Virus record (IMG/VR): IMGVR_UViG_3300035125_000033
Coordinates: 1-33,047 of that record
Direction: 5' to 3' (one strand)
Length of the DNA stretch: 33,047 nucleotides
Origin: a virus
In this document: piece by piece, positions 30,949 to 33,047 of the stretch
How positions within the stretch are numbered: the stretch's first letter is position 1
How the letters are laid out: each line of letters opens with the position of its first letter
Program-made: the position numbers and the translations under genes
The notes under the pieces: model-generated
Told to the model about the DNA's origin: nothing
What the model saw: the letters and a program-made list of their open reading frames with translations, nothing else
Databases searched by the model: none

Positions 30949-31188
30949 ATGGACGTATTTGCAAAACATCAAACCAAGATTGCCAAGGACACTATGAAGA
31001 TGTCTGAAGTTGGTGCCTTGATTATGGGCGATATGACAAAGGCTGAAGCAAGGGCATTTCTCGCCCCTGATTGTATTATTCACAGCCTGTTTTTTGACTC
31101 TGATACCCCTGAGTTTCACCGTAGCGAGTATTGCGAAAAGAACTGCCAATACAAGTGCATCAATGGACATGCTTACAAAACAAGATAA
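30949..31188 (+). CDS. Conserved small phage protein with Cys cluster
   Basis: The start is set at ATG 30949 with GAAAGGAG in front. The 79-residue protein begins with a sequence I recognise from a widespread phage family of unknown role: MDVFAKHQTKIAKDTMKMSE, followed by a Gly-Met-Ala-like turn and MTKAEARAFL. The C-terminal part has three cysteines (EYCEKNCQYKCINGHAY) that could bind a metal. The family is usually encoded in early or accessory regions. Confidence 0.6.
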   Translation: MDVFAKHQTKIAKDTMKMSEVGALIMGDMTKAEARAFLAPDCIIHSLFFDSDTPEFHRSEYCEKNCQYKCINGHAYKTR

Positions 31189-31203
31189 GGAAGGAGAACG
31201 ACG

Positions 31204-31419
31204 ATGGATACAATCACCAAGCCTAAAGACGTTAAATTAGAGCTCACAGGCGGCAGCCTGTGGGAGCATTGGGCTATCAGCCCTAATGGAAATCGGATAC
31301 TCCGTCGAGGATCCTGTTTCGATTGTGTTGACAGCCAGGGGTATCTCACGTTTGACTCCCAATACGCTCAGGAGTCAGCGGCAGAGTTGTTCCGGCTTGA
31401 AGCCGTGAAAGGAGAGTGA
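31204..31419 (+). CDS. Small protein of rightward operon, function unknown
   Basis: The 71-residue protein follows AAGGAAGGAG. It starts MDTITKPKDVKLELTGGSLW and is beta-like with a Cys-Phe-Asp-Cys pair in RRGSCFDCVDSQG. It may bind nucleic acid or a metal, but a single CxxC-like pair is not enough to say. Its end overlaps the hairpin with AGCCG and the GAAAGGAG that serves the next gene. Confidence 0.5.
   Translation: MDTITKPKDVKLELTGGSLWEHWAISPNGNRILRRGSCFDCVDSQGYLTFDSQYAQESAAELFRLEAVKGE
31393..31416 (+). promoter_or_regulatory. Hairpin plus GAAAGG junction element
   Basis: CGGCT (31393-31397) and AGCCG (31401-31405) pair around a TGA loop; TGAAAGGAGAG follows directly and is the ribosome binding site for the gene at 31426. 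It is the same plan as the two exact repeats upstream, with a changed stem base pair that keeps pairing. Confidence 0.55.
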
Positions 31420-31425
31420 TACCTA

Positions 31426-31644
31426 ATGCAATGGTTATCCACAACATACGGCATCATCAAGGGCAACCCGCCGCCAGCCTGCATGGGTTGCTACAAGGTG
31501 CCGGCGGTTTGCAAGGTAAGGCTTGTTGAGTACCAAGGTAACGAGCCGGTAACGGTGGATGTGTCTTTGTGCTCTGATTGTGATGATAGGGCAAGACAAG
31601 GGACTTTGGATCTCAAATACGGCCATGTAGGCCGGGAAAGGTAA
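31426..31644 (+). CDS. Zinc-finger-like small protein
   Basis: The 72-residue protein has a Cys-Met-Gly-Cys and a further Cys (ACMGCYKVPAVCKVRLVEYQ) and then LCSDCDD, giving two CxxC pairs about 30 residues apart that could bind a zinc ion. The text between is beta-like. Its ATG lies nine bases after the GGAGAG of the preceding hairpin element. The role is unknown; nucleic-acid or protein binding is likely by analogy to other short zinc ribbons. Confidence 0.55.
   Translation: MQWLSTTYGIIKGNPPPACMGCYKVPAVCKVRLVEYQGNEPVTVDVSLCSDCDDRARQGTLDLKYGHVGRER
31620..31641 (+). promoter_or_regulatory. Hairpin plus GAAAGG junction element
   Basis: CGGCC (31620-31624) pairs with GGCCG (31630-31634) around an ATGTA loop, and GGAAAGG follows at 31635-31641. 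The stop codon of the upstream gene is just after it. The stem sequence differs from other copies, but pairing and the GAAAGG are kept. Confidence 0.55.
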
Positions 31645-31653
31645 GGTGAGAAG

Positions 31654-32037
31654 ATGGGAAAACGCAAAGCATTGAAGGCTAGACTAAAAGACTTATGTAA
31701 ACATGAATGGGAATATCAGCAAGCACTTAAACTGCTACCTGCTGTTAAAAAGGCAATAGGCGGTAAAGGCGGAAAAATCTACGCTGAAGTTGAAACTGTA
31801 GCCCAAAGCGGAATGAGCGTGACAGTCGCCTTGAGAATAGTACACAAAGGCAGCATTATAAACCTCAATGATACGGTTTTTGCTAAAATTTACGGTGACA
31901 GCATTAAAAATGGCACAGTTCGAGTGCACGGCTGTGGTATGGACATGCTCTTCGACTCTACATATCGGCTTTATCAATTCCTATTTGACCAACACAGGCG
32001 ACCATATCAAAAGCATTTGAACAGATACATAGGATAA
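31654..32037 (+). CDS. Conserved phage protein with GCGMDM motif
   Basis: The 127-residue protein is basic at the start and has the pattern of a conserved phage family of unknown role: SGMSVTVALRIVHKGSIINL in the middle, and VHGCGMDMLFDSTYRLYQFL near residues 92-111, containing the G-C-G-M-D-M signature, with a closing basic helix. Such proteins occur in early regions of many phages. The mechanism is unknown; the GCGMDM loop might be a metal or nucleotide site. An AAGGTGAG precedes the ATG. Confidence 0.6.
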   Translation: MGKRKALKARLKDLCKHEWEYQQALKLLPAVKKAIGGKGGKIYAEVETVAQSGMSVTVALRIVHKGSIINLNDTVFAKIYGDSIKNGTVRVHGCGMDMLFDSTYRLYQFLFDQHRRPYQKHLNRYIG

Positions 32038-32049
32038 CAACCCCCACGA

Positions 32050-32083
32050 AAGCCCCGGCCTCTACCGCTGGGGCTTGGAAAGG
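32050..32083 (+). promoter_or_regulatory. Hairpin plus GAAAGG junction element
   Basis: AAGCCCC (32050-32056) pairs with GGGGCTT (32070-32076), seven pairs, with CGG/CCG pairing possible inside. GGAAAGG follows at 32077-32083 and the ribosome binding site AAGGTGA a few bases later. It is the largest of the junction hairpins. Confidence 0.5.
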
Positions 32084-32096
32084 ATAAGGTGACGAT

Positions 32097-32504
32097 ATGG
32101 GAACAAGAAGCTTGACAGTATTTCAAGGCAATGGTTTAGACAACTTTGAGGAAATTGCGGTTATGTATCGGCATTATGACGGATACCCTACTGAACATGG
32201 GCAAGACCTTGCCGACTTTCTCAAAGATTTCCAAGTTGTCAACGGTTATGGTAGCGACACAAATAAGGTTGCCAATGGTATGAGTTGTTTAACAGCTCAA
32301 ATTGTAGCACACTTCAAAGAAGGTTGTGGGAATATATACCTTCATCCTGCTGGCACAAGAGATGCCGGAGAGGAATTTATTTACACAATTTATGAAAAAG
32401 ACGGCAAGGTTTATATTAAGTGCCAATCACAAGAGGATATGAACGTGCTATTTGATGGACTTGCCAACGAATTTGATGGAGAAAGCCTAGAAAAGACTGA
32501 ATAA
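32097..32504 (+). CDS. Conserved phage protein, MGTRSLTVF family
   Basis: The 135-residue protein starts MGTRSLTVFQGNGLDNFEEI and continues with IAVMYRHYDGYPTEHGQDLA, which I recognise as a widespread phage and bacterial family of unknown function. A domain of strands and one helix is likely, with a conserved Tyr-Arg-His and Asp-Gly-Tyr-Pro. The end is acidic. It is the last gene of the rightward operon, 16 bases before the terminator. No catalytic role can be stated. Confidence 0.65.
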   Translation: MGTRSLTVFQGNGLDNFEEIAVMYRHYDGYPTEHGQDLADFLKDFQVVNGYGSDTNKVANGMSCLTAQIVAHFKEGCGNIYLHPAGTRDAGEEFIYTIYEKDGKVYIKCQSQEDMNVLFDGLANEFDGESLEKTE

Positions 32505-32520
32505 ACCTAATTGTTTCAAT

Positions 32521-32551
32521 AAAGCCTCGATACTCCTCTTATCGGGGCTTT
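32521..32551. terminator. Bidirectional Rho-independent terminator
   Basis: AAAGCCTCGATA (32521-32532) pairs with TATCGGGGCTTT (32540-32551), twelve continuous pairs with one T-G, around a seven-base loop. T-rich sequence follows on the plus strand (CTTTGCCTTTCC), and the mirrored A-rich start gives TTTATTG on the minus strand. It ends both the rightward operon and the facing minus-strand genes. Confidence 0.85.
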
Positions 32552-32658
32552 CCTTTGCCTTTCCGATACCGGCTAACCGCAGCCCCCAACAAAGCAAAGA
32601 TGACGAAAATGATAACGATACCGACTAACTGGACAACTGCGATGATGGTTTCGATCAT
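32539..32658 (-). CDS. 39-residue membrane micro-protein
   Basis: A short minus-strand frame codes for one hydrophobic helix (AVVQLVGIVIIFVIFALLGA, about residues 7-26) followed by a basic tail (SRYRKGKGKPR), so the tail should be cytoplasmic. Its ATG overlaps the stop of the 26-residue gene (ATGA). Its stop lies inside the terminator hairpin. A weak ribosome binding site means it probably relies on coupling. Role unknown; a holin-like or host-membrane function is possible. Confidence 0.45.
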   Translation of the reverse strand: MIETIIAVVQLVGIVIIFVIFALLGAAVSRYRKGKGKPR

Positions 32659-32735
32659 AGTAAAATTTCAAGAACCTCATGCAAGGCACAAGCTTTAAGC
32701 TCGTTGTCATATAGTTCAACATTTTTCTTTTTCAT
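32655..32735 (-). CDS. 26-residue micro-protein
   Basis: A very short frame (MKKKNVELYDNELKACALHE and then VLEILL) starts at ATG 32735, a few bases after a GAGG. It has a basic start and an amphipathic helix with an acidic-hydrophobic end. It overlaps the next gene as ATGA, and an ATGA overlap on its upstream side joins it to the winged-helix frame if a stop is read through. Too small for confident naming; the coupling on both sides is the main support. Confidence 0.35.
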   Translation of the reverse strand: MKKKNVELYDNELKACALHEVLEILL

Positions 32736-32782
32736 CGCCTCATTTCGTCTGCATAGTCCCTATACAGTCTGTCAATCTTCTT

Positions 32783-32992
32783 TCAAAGCCATAACGGACG
32801 GTATCTTGTAGCCTGCCCACGCCTGTTATTAACTCTGGCAACCGCCCCTGCCCAAACCCAGGCCATAAGTTGCCGGTGTGCTCGCCTGGGACCGCCACGG
32901 CAAACACGCCTATAGTCAGCTTGGGTAAATGGCCTGTTCCGGTGACACATCCATATGAATTGACGGAGCCAGTATGTTTTGTTGGGAGGCAT
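32783..32992 (-). CDS. Winged-helix-like DNA-binding protein
   Basis: The 69-residue protein starts at ATG 32992, after a GGGGAT ribosome binding site. It reads as a small winged helix: a first helix (TYWLRQFIWMCHRNR), FTQADYRRV as a helix-turn, RRAHRQLMAWVWAGA as the recognition helix, and VARVNNRRGQATRYR as the wing. It could be a transcription regulator. The stop codon is TGA at 32785-32783; the same frame continues for 16 more codons and ends in an ATGA overlap with the next gene. An alternative 98-residue frame on the same strand is less protein-like. Confidence 0.5.
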   Translation of the reverse strand: MPPNKTYWLRQFIWMCHRNRPFTQADYRRVCRGGPRRAHRQLMAWVWAGAVARVNNRRGQATRYRPLWL

Positions 32993-33047
32993 ATTATCCC
33001 CATAGTGGCAATAAATACTATAAAAATATATTGCATCTCATAATCGG

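Noticed and set aside
32740-33036. 98-codon minus-strand frame at the right end
   Set aside because: It overlaps the winged-helix-like gene in another frame. Its N-terminus is hydrophobic but the rest reads as non-coding, while the competing frame has a helix-turn-helix pattern and a ribosome binding site.

Overview
The window is part of the genome of a tailed bacteriophage, most likely a short-tailed (podovirus-like) member of Caudoviricetes. About 28.5 kb on the minus strand read leftward as one nearly gapless late block. In transcription order it runs: small basic protein, small-terminase candidate, large terminase, zinc-ribbon protein, ADP-ribosyltransferase-like protein, portal, scaffold, major capsid protein, a glycan/sulfation cassette, head-tail adaptor, beta-propeller tail protein, ejection-type proteins, four secreted fibre-like proteins, then membrane/lysis-type genes and an M15-like peptidase. 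No tape measure, sheath or major tail protein is seen, which with the portal-adaptor-propeller-ejection order supports a short tail. The host cannot be named; a heptosyltransferase-like (GT9) gene and Sec-dependent fibre-like proteins would suit a Gram-negative host.

Two regions of the late block stand out. From 14610 to 20581, between head and tail genes, lie three GT-B glycosyltransferases (two are tandem paralogues), a SAM methyltransferase, a radical SAM/SPASM-like protein, a PAPS-type sulfotransferase and a GT9 enzyme with an apparent frameshift near its start. Because these are embedded in the late structural operon, they probably decorate the virion or a late product rather than remodel the host early. 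From 1200 to 5232, four adjacent genes (beta-helix spike, jelly-roll-like protein, tail-fibre-like protein, small beta protein) each begin with a Sec signal peptide, which is unusual for virion parts.

The intergenic stretch 28562-29480 separates the leftward late block from a rightward operon of small genes. It holds a good leftward promoter candidate (29101-29128) followed by about 530 bases of leader with seven strong hairpins, the layout expected of a cis-acting RNA that controls transcript elongation. The rightward arm (29481-32504) encodes ten short proteins, several with paired cysteines and some of widespread phage families of unknown role. At several gene junctions a short GC hairpin is followed at once by GAAAGG, including two exact 20-base copies. 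The arm ends at a bidirectional terminator (32521-32551), beyond which a leftward gene set (winged-helix-like DNA-binding protein and two micro-proteins) faces it.

Most late junctions are ATGA or TAATG overlaps, so translational coupling is pervasive. Start codons below were chosen by those overlaps and by Shine-Dalgarno sequences and are often shorter than the longest open frame. All functions are read from sequence motifs without database searches.
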